Shown here: positions 53,740-64,000 of the stretch, in pieces
Position numbering within the stretch: position 1 is the first letter of the stretch
Layout of the letters: each line of letters starts with the position of its first letter
NCBI GenBank assembly: GCA_008729055.1
Contig: SDUX01000010.1
Location: 2,805,090 to 2,869,089 of the forward strand
Direction: 5' to 3'
Source: Pyropia haitanensis
Taxonomy: Eukaryota; Rhodophyta; Bangiophyceae; Bangiales; Bangiaceae
Length of the DNA stretch: 64,000 nucleotides
Made by a program: the position numbers and the translations under genes
The notes under the pieces: generated by a model
The model's input: only the letters and a program-made list of their open reading frames with translations
Told to the model about the DNA's origin: nothing
Databases searched by the model: none

Positions 53740-55988
53740 ATGGAGGCGATGGAGTGGGAGGGCGATAGCGCGTCCTCTCTGTCGGCCGAGCCCGTCTCTG
53801 GGGGGGGGAAGCAGCCGACGCCGCCGGCCGCCGCCGCCGCCGCGGCGCGTGACGGCCCCCTGCTGCCGCCGGCCGCGGCACCGCGGCGGCCGCATCTACC
53901 TTCGCTGCCGCTGTTGCCGCTGCTGTCGTTGCCGTCGCGGAGAAGTGGGGCGACCATGCCAACGACGACGACGACGACAAACATGACGACGAACACGAAC
54001 ACGACAACGGCGATGACGACGCCAGTGACGATGACAAGGCCCGCTGCCCTTCCCCCCCCTCTCCCACTCAGCGCTTCGGTCGGCGGGATGGGGGCGACGG
54101 CGAGGACGGCAACGTCGGCGACCACCCTGGCGGACCTCTTCCCCCTGGCGGGCACCCACGACAGCGGCGCGTACGTCATTGACGCGCACCGGGTGTCGCG
54201 CGCGGCCGCTACGCTGCCGCCGCTCAACGTGCGGTGGGTGCGGTGGGCGCTGCGGGATGTGCTGCGTGATTTTTCGCGAACGCAGTACGTTTTGTTTCCT
54301 TTTGGGCGTGTGTGTGTGGAGGGGGGGGGGGGGGGGTGGTGGGTTTGGTTTGTGTGGGGCACATGGGGAGCGGCGGTGGTGGATGGGTGGCTGAGTGTTG
54401 TGACTGAGTACAGATGGGAGGGGGGGTGGAGGCTGGGCTTGGCCCCTCAACCTCCGCCCCGTCGTGGGCGAGCGACTGACCCGCCTGGTATGACGTACGT
54501 CTGCGCCTTGGCGTACCCTCCCGTATGGAGGGTTGATGACGCGCGTCCCTGCCGCGCCTTCCCCTGTGTCCCCTTCCCTTGCGCTTTTCTTCCCCCCCCC
54601 CAGGCGCCTGACTGTCTATGAGCAGCTGGTGGCGGGTGCCCGCTTCCTCGACATCCGCGTCTCCAAGCTGACACCCGCCGCCGCCGACGAGCGGCTGTGG
54701 GTGGTCCACGGCGCCGCCGCGTGCGTGCCGCTCGCTGACATCCTCTCCCAAATCAACGCCTTCCACGAGCATCAGTCCCCCGGTCGGTCGCACGTCATCC
54801 TCGCGGTGCGGCACTTTCGGCTCTCCCCCGCCGAGGCGACTGCGCTCGCTGCGCAGCTCAACGCGCAGCTGGCGCACCCCATCTTTCGGGGCGACGCCGA
54901 CGCGCTGGCGGTGACGCCGCTGGCCGAGCTGCCCGTCAATGTCGTAGCGGGCGTGGCTGGGGTGTCCAAGCTCGGCCCGGGCTGGGCGGTGGACGACTGG
55001 ATCAACACGTACTGTGGGGAGCGGAAGCTCGCCGGCCTCCACGGCCAGCTGTCGTGCGCGGTGCGGCAGGCCGCCGCCGAGTCGTCCCTGTCGTGCGCGC
55101 CCGCCGCGGCGGTGGCCGACCGCCTCGCTTGCCTCGACGCGCTGCCGCCGTCGCCGCGGCCGGCGGCGCCTGTACCGCCGCTCGCCACGCCAGACGCGGA
55201 CGCGGCGGCGGGCGGGCCCGCCGCTGCGACGAACGCGGCGGGGTTGGCTGTCACCGCGGACGGCGCGGCGCCGCTGCCGCCATCGTCCACCCTCACCTCC
55301 TCCCTATCGTCGGCGTGGTCGTCACTGGGGGGCTCCCCCGGCGCCTCGCCGCCGCCGTCGAGGCCGCCGTCCCTGCTCGACTCCCCGCCGCCCGCCGTCG
55401 CGCTGCCCGCATCGCCGCCCGTGCCGCCAGCCTCGCGAGCGTCGTCCGCGTCGCCCCCACCCCCGGTGGCCACCGTCGGCACACCGCCCCACTCTCCCGC
55501 GGCGCTGGGCGCCCCCCCTCCCCCCCCCCCCCCCCACCCCCCTGGTCTCCCCGGCGGCGCCGGCGCGCCGTCTGGACGCGCTCTTTGTGCTCGGCTGGAC
55601 GGTCACCCCCCACCCGACGGACATTGCAATGCGGATTGTGAGCGTCGGGCGGGTGCGGCCGTCGCTCATCACCGAGGCGAGCCGCTTCAACGCGCGGCTG
55701 GCGCCCTTCCTCGCCGACCACGCGCCGACGGTCGCGGCGGTGGTGGACGTGCTCTTTTTTGACTTTTTTTCCCCGGCCATCGCCGCGGCCATTGGGCGGG
55801 TGCGGGAGGAGCGGGCCGCCGCCGCGGCGGCGGCGGCAGCGGCGGCGACGGCGGGGGAGAGCGGGGCGGCGGCGGCGGCCGCCCCCTTCCCCTTCCCCGC
55901 TGGCGAGACGCCCGCGCCGCCGCCGTCACCGCGGGCGGCTGGGGCGGGCTGGGGGCGTCGCCTGTGGGGGCGCCTCCGGTGGCGGTGA
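53740..55988 (+). CDS. PI-PLC X domain protein (PLCXD-like)
   Basis: A phosphodiesterase-fold protein lacking the C2 and EF-hand parts of eukaryotic PLC; substrates of the family are mostly unknown. Exon 1 (53740-54284) ends with the X-domain start: DLFPLAGTHDSGAYVID, holding the first catalytic His. Exon 2 from 54604 (donor GTACGT, acceptor CAG) continues RLTVYEQLVAGARFLDIRVS, then LWVVHGAAACVPL with the second His, and FHEHQSPGRSHVILAVRHFR. A Ser/Pro-rich disordered insert of about 150 residues follows (55140-55550). After it the last core part, VTPHPTDIAMRIVSVG and NARLAPFLADHAPTVAAVVD, resumes in another frame; the change lies in the C runs at 55517-55553. An N-terminal Thr-rich stretch (53960-54050) precedes the domain. 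Stop TGA at 55986-55988. Confidence 0.85.
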
Positions 55989-56849
55989 GGTGGCGGCGGC
56001 GCTGCTCGGGCGGGCGCTGGCCTACCCATACCCATTGTTTTCGGGGGGCGCCGGGCATGAGCGAGGCCTGGGGTGGGCTTGCCCTCCTGGGCACCCCGCC
56101 GTTTTTTCTTTTTCCGGTGTAGGTGGGAGCGGCGCACCAGGCTACCCGGTGGGGCCCTGGCGTTCCGGGTGGGTCCCACCGCGCCCCGCGGGAAGCGACG
56201 CGGGCAGGGGACGGGTTCGCAAGGGAGACAGGGATCCGTGACAGTGGCAGGAGGCTGCTGGGGGGGGACAGCCCCTCCCCACGTAAACTATTTTCTTTTT
56301 TCGGGGCCACCGCCGAGCCGCCAACGTCGCCCGACGCGGCGGCCACAGCCCGACACCGGGTGCTTGCACCGCCGCCGCCCTCGCCCTCACCCCCCCTCCC
56401 CACAACCTCCACGCCCTCCGCCTCGGCAGTGAACTCCCGCCGACCGAGGCCGCCGACAGCGGCGGCAACCGTCGGGGCTGGGTGGGGTGAGGTAGCCTGG
56501 AGAGAGAGGCGGACGAGCGCGCAGGGGGGCGGGTGGCCACGGCGGCCGGCCGCGCGGGCGGCGTCCCCGCTGACAAACCGCCGCCGCTGCCGCGCGCCGC
56601 GCACACGCGTTTGGCAGCACGCTCCGCCACCGGCCGTGCCGACGGGGGGAAGGAAGCATGACACGACGCGCACGCGGGAGCTGCAGCGCGGTCAGCGGAA
56701 GCCGCGGCGAGACCCCCCCCCCCCCCTCTGGACCCCCCCCCCCCCCCCCCCCCCACCGCCGCCCTTGCTGCCCCCCCCCCCCCCCCCCACCGCCCCAGCG
56801 GCCGGCGCCGCCGTCGTCCCCCCCCCCCCCCCCCCCCCCCCTCCCCCCC
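55989..56849. other. Intergenic region between convergent genes
   Basis: About 860 bases, including long C runs after 56710. No domain is seen on either strand. Confidence 0.4.
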
Positions 56850-57252
56850 TCACCCGGCGGCGGCGGCGGCAGCAGCGCCGCGACGCCCGACCGGGCGCGC
56901 TCCCCCCCCACCCCCCCCCAGCTCGCCCGTCACAAACGCCGGCAGCGGCGGCCCGTCGGCGCGGACGGCGGCGCCCTCGTCCGCCGCGTAGACGAGCAGC
57001 CGCCGCCCCGGGTGCCACGCGACCGCCGCGACCGAGTGGCCGACGCGGACGCGCTTGACGAGCGCGCCCGTATCCACGTCGAGCACGTCGACGGCGCCCT
57101 CGTCGCCGCCCGTCGCGAGCAGCGCGCCGTCGCCACTAAACGCGAGCGCCCGCAGCGGCAGCGCCGCGCGGGACACGGTGCGGCGGCAGTAGAGGCCGGC
57201 CGCGTCCCACACCGACACGGACCCGTCCGAGCCGGCCGTCGCGAGCGCCGGC

Positions 57253-57308
<56 letters not shown>

Positions 57309-58412
57309 CGCGGCCGGGTGCGTCGCGACCGACGTGCACCGGTCCGAGTGCACGTGCAGCGTGTCGAGGAGCGCCAGCGACGGCCAGCCCAGCACGCGCA
57401 CGGAGCCGCCCGACGAGCCGCTGCCGTACGACACAAACAGGCGACCGCCGTCGGGGCGCCACCGGAACTCGTTGACCTCGGCGCGGAACTCGCGCGTCGC
57501 GGTTTCCGCCCAGCCGCGCACGTCGTACAGGTGCAGCACGTCGTGCTCGGTGCACACGCCGACGGTGCGGCCGTCGGGCGCCCACGCGGCGTTGAGGTTG
57601 CGGCCCGACGTGGTGGCCGACCGGGCGGCGCCGGGCGGGAAGGCCACGCCGCCCGACCGCGGCAGCGTGCCGTCGGCGGCCGGGGGGGGCGCGCTGGCGG
57701 CGGCGGCGGTCGAGGGGGGGGCGCCCCGCTTGCCGCCGCCGCTGCTGCCGCCGCCACCGCCGCCGCCGCCACCCGCACCCCCACCGCCGCCGCCACCCCC
57801 ACCCCCACCGCCGCCGCCGCCGCCGCCGCCGACGCCGCCCCCCCCCGGCGGCGCGCGCACGTCCAAGAGGCGGACGGAGCGGTCAAAGCCCGCGGTTAGG
57901 AGCAGCGCCGGGTGCTCTGGCGACCACGCCAGCCGCACCCCCCCCGCCCCACAATGGCGCTCCCACACCACCGGCGGCGACGGCGCGGGCGGCGGGGAGG
58001 CGGCGCGTCCCCCCCCCACGCCCGCGGCGCCCCCCCCCCCCCCGCCCAGCAGCCCCCCCGCCCCACCGACGGGAGCTCCCCCCCCCCCCCCACCCCCCCG
58101 CTGCCTCCCCCTCCCCCCCCCCCCCACCGGCGCCCCCCCCGCTCCCCCCACCAACGAGGGCGCCGTAGCTGCCGCTGCTGCCCGCCGACGCGGCGGGCGC
58201 CCCCCCATTCGGCAGCGACCCGCCGCCAGACCCCCCCGCGGATGGCAACGCCAGCGACGTGGTCGCGTACAGCCGGACGACGCCGTCCGCGCCGGCCGTT
58301 GCGAGCAGCGAGCCGTCGCGGTTCCACTCGGCGCTGAACAGGACGGACCGGCGGTGGCCGTCGATGCGGCGGGACGGCCAGGGGGGGAGGGGGGGGGGAT
58401 GACCCGCGCCAT
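56850..58412 (-). CDS. THOC3: THO complex subunit 3 (THOC3/TEX1), WD40 protein
   Basis: A beta-propeller subunit of THO/TREX, which couples transcription to mRNP assembly and export. Recognisable WD repeats include LFSAEWNRDGSLLATAGADG, VRLAWSPEHPALLLTAGFDR, NLNAAWAPDGRTVGVCTEHD, FRAEVNEFRWRPDGGRLFVS, LATAGSDGSVSVWDAAGLYC, LRALAFSGDGALLATGGDEG and VAAVAWHPGRRLLVYAADEG. FRAEVNEFRW and VKRVRVGHSVAAVAWHPGRR line up with THOC3 rather than with generic WD proteins. The ATG at 58412 (MARVIPPPSPPGR) precedes a C run at 58382-58399, after which the first repeat is in another frame. A second change falls in the C runs at 58020-58140, inside a Gly-rich insert. Poly-Gly inserts also interrupt blades at 57250-57310 and 57740-57850. 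The last residues before the TAG near 56850 are uncertain. Confidence 0.85.
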
Positions 58413-58510
58413 GGGGGGGCGAAAAAAGGGGGGGGGGGGGGTGTGAGCGGGAGGGGATACTGGGAAGGGGGGGGGGGGGTGGGGGGGGGGGTGGGGGGGG
58501 GAGAGGATGG
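58413..58510 (+). repeat. G-run cluster upstream of THOC3
   Basis: Six or more runs of 5-14 G with short spacers on the plus strand, directly 5' of the THOC3 ATG. The sequence satisfies the simple G-quadruplex pattern several times over. A regulatory role is possible but unproven. Confidence 0.6.
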
Positions 58511-59132
58511 GAGGGGCAAAGCCGGGGGGGGTGGCCGGCGCGGGCTGGGGAGCGCGACGCGAAACGGCCGCGGCGGCGGCCGCGCGCCGCCGTGGTGGGG
58601 CGCGCCCACCAAGAACGCGCGGGCGGGCGCACGACGATGTCTGGGCCACGGCTGTCGGGGTTTTCTGGGCGCCCGTGTCGGCGCCCGCATCGCGCCACGC
58701 CGCCACCACAGCGTCGCATGATCCTCGTCTGATCCCCGTCTTCCTCCTGCGTCCCTCACCCCCCCCCCCGACTTGGTCGGCACCACCACCCTCTCGCCCT
58801 CCGCCCCTACCCGCCCCGTCTGCGCCACCTTGTGTGCCGCGCTCCAGCGCCCAGCCTCCGCACCCCTTCCCCCCTCTGGCCGCCCCCGCCAGTCCTCACC
58901 CCGTCGCGGCGGCCGCAACCCGCCCAGTCCCCGCGGTCGCGTAGACGCATGGCGTCGTTGCCGCGGCGTGGGCGCCCGCGAGGCCGCTCCGCCAACAACG
59001 CGGCGCGGTCGGTTCCAAGCAGCCGCCGCGGGGGGTCCGCCGCCCCGCCTTGCAACCGGCGTGCGCCGGCGGTGACGGTGACGGTGACGGCGGCAGCGGC
59101 GGCGGCGGTGGCGGCGGTGGTGGCGGCCGCGG
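58511..59132. other. Intergenic region
   Basis: About 620 bases between the THOC3 start and the NB-ARC gene's stop. Short frames only; tgacggtgacggtgacggcgg repeats near 59072-59092. Confidence 0.45.
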
Positions 59133-61483
59133 CTAGCACCCCTGGACCTGTACATAAGAGGCGATGACGAGGTCGTGCAGTGAGAGCGAGATGGTGCCAT
59201 CCGCTTCATTGCCTAGCAGCGTCACCAGCGACCGATCGTGCAGCGTCCTCCCAATCTGTCGCACCACTTCTGGGTCGTCCTCTCCCCAGAGCGCGGCCAA
59301 GGCGTCCTGCGGTAGATGCTCCTTCGGCCGCACAACGCAGAGCGTCTGGAAGCGGGCGTGCCATAGCGGCTGCTCAGCCGCATCCGCCCCCACTCCCAGC
59401 GCTCGGTAGCTTGCCAGCAAGCACGCTCGTAGGGAGAGCTGGTAACGGGCCTCGACGGGGAGACTTGTAGACGGGAGCGCGTCCCGCTGCTGGCGAACGA
59501 GCGCCACGGCCGAGGCCCACCCGCGCTCGCGCACCAGCGACCCCATCACGGCCAGCGCCAGCGCCAGTCCACCGCACACGGAAACGGCGTCCTGCACGAG
59601 CTCGTCCGTCTTGTCCGCCCACGTCTTGCCACCAGCCTCGGCGTGGACGAGCAGCACGCCGGCTGAGCTCGACCGTCCATGCGTGTCCACCAGAACCGAG
59701 GTGGACACGCCCGTCCGCACCGCAATGTCCACACGCCGCGTCGACAGGAGCAGGCACGACCCAGTTGACGCCGTCGGTAAAGCGCCCATAAAGGTGGCCG
59801 CCCACCGGTCGTCCCAAACGTCGTCGACGACCAGCAGGCACGACTTGGCCTGCAGCGCCGTCCGCAGGTAGCCGACCGCGACGTCCAAGTCGTTGGCCAC
59901 CACGTGCTCGCCTGACAAGGTGGTGGCCAAGTCGCAGACACGCTGCTTCACGTCGGCAGCAGACAGAGTCCTGCGACAACTGTACCCAGCGCGCGCCGTG
60001 TGGAAACCGCCGCCGCCCGTCTGTGCCCTCCGCAACGCGGTGCGCGACGAGCAGGCAGGAGAGCGTTTTGCCCACCCCGCCCTGCCCGTGTGCCCCGACC
60101 GCCGCGCAGGTCTTCGAGTCGGACTGGATCACCGCCGTGTACAGCCGCGCTGCCGGCAGCTCCGCGTCGGTCCAGTCGTTGAAAATGTTGGGCGGTAGCG
60201 GCGGGAGGCCGTTGCGTACCGCCCGCATCGCTGAGGCCTGGGGAGAGGCCGCCGCCACCGCGTGCCGCGTCTGCTCCGCAACCGCGACGCTGCGGCGTTG
60301 GAGCGCCAGCTGAATCAGCTGCACGAGCTCGTCCGCGCTGTGCCCGGTCGTCCGCAGCCGCGCCTGCAGGTCGGCGCCCACGCCCTCGCGCCGGTGGGCA
60401 GACCGGATGGCCAGCCCGGCGCGGCGCCGACGGGAGCGCACCAGGTGGTGCAGCTCCCCCGCGAGCGTCTCCGTGTCGGCGACGAGGAGCCCCAGCTTGT
60501 TCAGGAGGTCCCCCGCGCCAACCCCTCCTCCGGCCGGAAATTCCTGCAGACGGCAGCACGTGCTCCACGAGCTTGCCGTGCAGGTCGTCCAGGTCCACCG
60601 CCACCCCGACGGCCGCCTCGAAAACGCACCGGGCCGCGAACAGCACGCGCGCCGCAAACGCCAGCGCCCCGAGCGCAACGCCCGCCACCGGCCCGGCGGC
60701 AACGGCCACGTTGTACGCGTTGGGCTCGACGAGCGCGGTCACCACACCCGCCACGCCCATGACCACATCGGTGGCCAGCACCCGCCGCGCGCCGTCCTGG
60801 AGCGCCGCCGCCACCACCGCGTCGTCGGGCCCGCTGGTCGCCGCGTTGACACCGTCGGTGGCACCGCCACCGGGGCGCCGGCACGCCCCGCCCCCGTGGC
60901 GGGCCCACACCGCTGCCAGCGGCGCGGCGCGCGCGCGCAGCTGGGCCGCCCACGACTCCGCGTCGGCCCGCGACCGCGCCAGCAGCCGCAGCGGCGGGTC
61001 CACCGCTCCGGCCGCCGCCACCGCCACTCCCCACCGGCCGTCGTGTCCGTGGACGCCCTCGGCGGCCGCCGCACAAAAGACGCGAACACGGGCGGCGGGC
61101 GGCGCGTCCGGGCGGTCCCAGCAGAGAGGAAAGAAGCCCCACCGTGTGTCGGCAGCGGCGGTGCTGATGGGCGGCAGGTCACCCGGGGTGGGCGGCGTAC
61201 ACGACCACGCCGCACCGGCCGCCCGTGGCGCGGCCTGAGTGTGCACCCCGCAGTGCACCCACACGGTGACGGCGGTCAGCGGGGAGCGGGGTCGGCGGGG
61301 CGCCACCACGCCCAGCCGCCGTGGCGGCTCGACCCGCTGCAGCCGCCCCGTGCAAGGGCGCAGCAGGAGGTCCCAGGCGGCAACGTCGCCCGCCGCCGGC
61401 AGGCCGTACTCGGTCAACGCCGCCTCAGATATGGGGCGCCCGACCTCGCGCGTGCGAGCCGTGCCGCGTACGCAGCGCCACAC
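59133..61483 (-). pseudogene. NB-ARC (NLR-like) ATPase gene, frame broken twice
   Basis: NB-ARC proteins are nucleotide-dependent switches of plant immunity and related cell-death systems. Present in order: the P-loop GAHGQGGVGKTLSC (about 60060-60095), Walker B LLVVDDVWDD (59809-59841), an RNBS-B-like STGSCLLLSTRR, the GLPL-like VCGGLALALAVMGSL, and a winged helix ending SLSLHDLVIASY with LHD in place of MHD (59169-59180). Upstream are a helical segment (VADTETLAGELHHLVR) and, further N-terminal, a piece ending LARSRADAESWAAQLRARA that resembles the last helix of a PH domain. The frame shifts by one base near 60530-60545 and again at 59970-59971, where dropping one base of a simple GG restores QLSQ-TLSAADVKQRV. 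The gene stops right after the winged helix with no repeat domain. No ATG is evident; the first frame opens near 61483. It may be a decayed gene or a mis-sequenced one. Confidence 0.75.
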
Positions 61484-64000
61484 CGCCGACAGACAGACAC
61501 ACGCCGCAGCGGTAGCTATTCACAGCCGACCGATGCGGTCGGCAACGCGCCTCCAGCGCCGCGCCGGCTGCAGAGCCAACTGTGGGGGTTGCGGGGCGGA
61601 GCACGACCGCCAGGGGACGCCGACCAGCGCGCGCGTCCGCGGGCGGCGCGTCCCTGGCGCTGTCGTGGCATATCAGGCAGACGGTGCGCGGGTCGCCTAC
61701 CCGGCGCGTCCCGCCCATCTGGCTGGGTCAGCTGATGTCCTGGACAGCTCGCTCGTACAGCCAGGACCGACCGCACCTTGCAGCACCGCACTCAGTCGAC
61801 AGCCGGTGTCGCTACAGACTTTCAGACGGTCAAGTCGACGCTTTGTTGTACTTGTCTCCTAACCCCGCACGACTGTTCTCGCGTGTTACCCCTTCTGATT
61901 TGTCACACTTTTCTATGACTCTGAGACGTACTGTGGCATCGAAACAATTATAACATAATGGGAACACACCTAATGGTCCGTGTCCGACCATTCTGGTACT
62001 TCCATATACTTACTAAGTGCCATGATGATATTCTGTGAACAGAAATGCTAGAGTGCAATGTCTCACGTGTCAACCGTGTGCCCGAGGCGGCCACCGGACC
62101 AGGATGGTACGGTCGCTCCGCCAAATTGCAACCCTTCCCACAAACCGCCGGTCCGACCCCCCCCTTCTCTTCACGTAAGTAGGGTCCTCGAGCGCTCCCC
62201 GCCCCTAGCCGCGTTCCACTGGGGTACGATCGCGGACCACTGCGGCTGGCACATAGGCGTAGCGGTACCTCATTCCCTCCCCCCCCCACCCTCCGAGTCC
62301 GCTTTTCCCTTCTCAATATTCTGTGGTAGACGCCCGCTTGCTATCGCGGCTACCTCAGCCACGGCCGCACAGCGAGCCCTTCATCGCCATCCGAACGCCC
62401 CGAGCAGCCATGAGCATGTTCAAGGCAAACGGCTGCTCCCGCCCGGGCGCGTTCTCCAGACCCTCGGCCACGCAATCCTGCAAGGCAACGGTCGCGCCAG
62501 CCTCCCTCCCCATCCCGCCAACGCCCATATCAGACTCGAGCAGGCGTGGCGCCCGCCCCTGCACGCCGCGCGCTCAATCGTGGTCCATTTGCAGTGCAAT
62601 GACTGTCACGACGTGCTGTCAAGCTGTCCCGCTTTGGCGCCGGCAGCCCCGACTCGCGGGCGGCCCCGGGCGTGCAATACGCCCCTTCCTGTCTGTCCCT
62701 TCCTGGGCGGGATGGTTCATTCGCCAACAGTGACAGAGGAGGTTAGGGATAGAGCAGGAGAGGGCAAGATGTAGGGTCGGTCGGTTTCCGTTCGCGACCC
62801 TGTGTGCGGCCACGCGGATCCGATCGGAGTGAAGCGGCTGGCGCTGGCTGTCCCCTCTGTCTCGCACTACAGAGTGCTTCCAAACGGCAGGGAGAGGGGG
62901 GTGGCTTCAGCGCCATTCGTGCGGTACCGGTGGCGGAACCGCAATCACCCTCACTGACTTTGCACGTGTTCCCAGCTCCCCCACAACCGCTCCTGCCTTG
63001 CACTCCTCTACTCGAAGAGTCGGAAGAAGCGTCTTTTTATCAAGGCTGGGGTACCCCCGTATCCGCCTCTCTTCCCTACCCTTCTTTCGCCTTTTGCCCC
63101 ACATTTGCAGCTCGTGAAGCCGAGGCCCATGCCCAGTTGAGATACTGTTCCTTCGTTTTCGTCCACCACCCGTACCCCGTCCGCCCGTCACTCGCCAACG
63201 GCGTGCCACACGATCCACGGCCTCCCTCCTCAGAGTACGAAGCGACGGTTTCAGAGCCAGCCGGGGGGACAGGCCGGACTCCAGCGTCGGGGGGTTGACA
63301 CGGGGGAGTGTCCCGCGGCTCCACTGCGCGGGGCGCACAATTTTATTTCTTTTTCGCTATTTCTGTTTTTCTTTTTTTGCATGCATCGAGCATCCTGGGT
63401 GGCAGCCGCCCGCGGGCGGCCAGTTGGCACGGCGGGACACCAACGGCGCCGACACCCTCGCACTCCGGGTGCCACCCTGGCATCCTGCGAGCACCAGCGG
63501 CTGGCAGCGGCAGTGGCGGTTGCGGTGGCGGCCGCAGTTGCAGGCGGAAGACCCCCCCCCTATACTATTTCGTGCGCAGGGGCTCGTCGAGAGGGGGGGC
63601 GAGCGAGCGTGCGCGGCACCCGACCGTCCCCTGCGGCTGCGTGTCCCGTGGCTGCAGCGGGGAAAGTTCGAGGTGGTGGCAGTCGCGAACGCCTGCCAGA
63701 CGCACCCGATCCCCCGCCTCGGCAGCGTCGCAACACAGTTCGCGCGCTCCGATCCGACCTACACTGCAGGGGGGGCAGAGGGGGTTCTTGATGGCGCGAG
63801 CCAGCCGAGAGGGGCAACTGGGGTGGGGGTGACGGAGGCCAAGCCCTCCTTCCGCTGTTCGTTTCGCAATGTCACCAACCCGATCGGCGTGGTGACCGTA
63901 CTCAGCAGCCCCCCTGCTACCCACGCTCCAATGAGAGCGCGTGCGCTCCCCACCGGTGCTCCAGAGAAGGGACAAGTGGGACGAGCTACACTGGGTGGTC
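61484..64000. other. No gene I can support
   Basis: GC falls in 61860-62060 (for example aattataacataatggg near 61946), then stays moderate. Frames of 60-240 codons occur on both strands, none with a domain I recognise. T-rich tracts at 63339-63378 flank the last part. Confidence 0.45.

Noticed and set aside
62058..62774. 238-codon plus-strand frame with an ATG
   Set aside because: No domain, Pro/His-rich composition and no supporting context.
63565..63975. Minus-strand frame with GGLGLRHP, reminiscent of the end of non-LTR reverse transcriptases
   Set aside because: Only a few residues match and no RT catalytic block is present.

Overview
This window is a very GC-rich stretch of a photosynthetic eukaryote's nuclear genome. 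Genes are short and intron-poor, and their proteins are rich in Ala, Gly, Pro and Arg. Several products look plastid-targeted (protease IV, an ATP synthase gamma relative, a DnaJ-type zinc-finger protein, a thioredoxin-like ferredoxin), alongside a sedoheptulose-bisphosphatase relative and ordinary eukaryotic core proteins. Together with the extreme coding GC, this fits a bangiophyte red alga (Porphyra/Pyropia type). That placement is inference; a GC-rich green alga is the main alternative.

Layout. 1-4.3 kb: an unfinished large helical protein (minus) head to head with prefoldin subunit 4. 4.3-19.5 kb: a very low-complexity region holding an Ala-rich membrane protein, a membrane-anchored subtilase, the zinc-finger protein, a bZIP factor and the gamma-subunit relative. 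19.5-22.4 kb: no firm gene. 22.4-27.8 kb: ferredoxin, a single-span membrane protein and a disordered nuclear-type protein. 28.5-39.5 kb: the best-resolved part, with protease IV, SLC35B1-type transporter, ribosomal protein S30, S-adenosylmethionine carrier, glutaredoxin-type PTGES2 and RNA polymerase subunit RPB6. 42.7-49.0 kb: a giant Ala/Ser/Arg-rich protein and SBPase. 49.2-50.1 kb: a probable non-autonomous DNA transposon. 51.1-51.6 kb: a secreted TIMP/NTR-like protein. 53.7-61.5 kb: a PLC-X protein, THOC3 and a broken-looking NB-ARC (NLR-like) gene. The last 2.5 kb has no gene I can support.

Thirteen introns of 238-502 nt were placed by joining conserved protein frames. Twelve have a GTRYGT donor and the other has GTACGC. 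Many genes are arranged head to head over 0.5-0.8 kb shared upstream regions.

In ten or so genes the conserved reading frame jumps exactly at long poly-C or poly-G runs, which looks like homopolymer length error in the assembly or real length variation. Coordinates of those genes are therefore spans of a gene, not clean open frames. The NB-ARC gene is different: its two shifts are not in long homopolymers.
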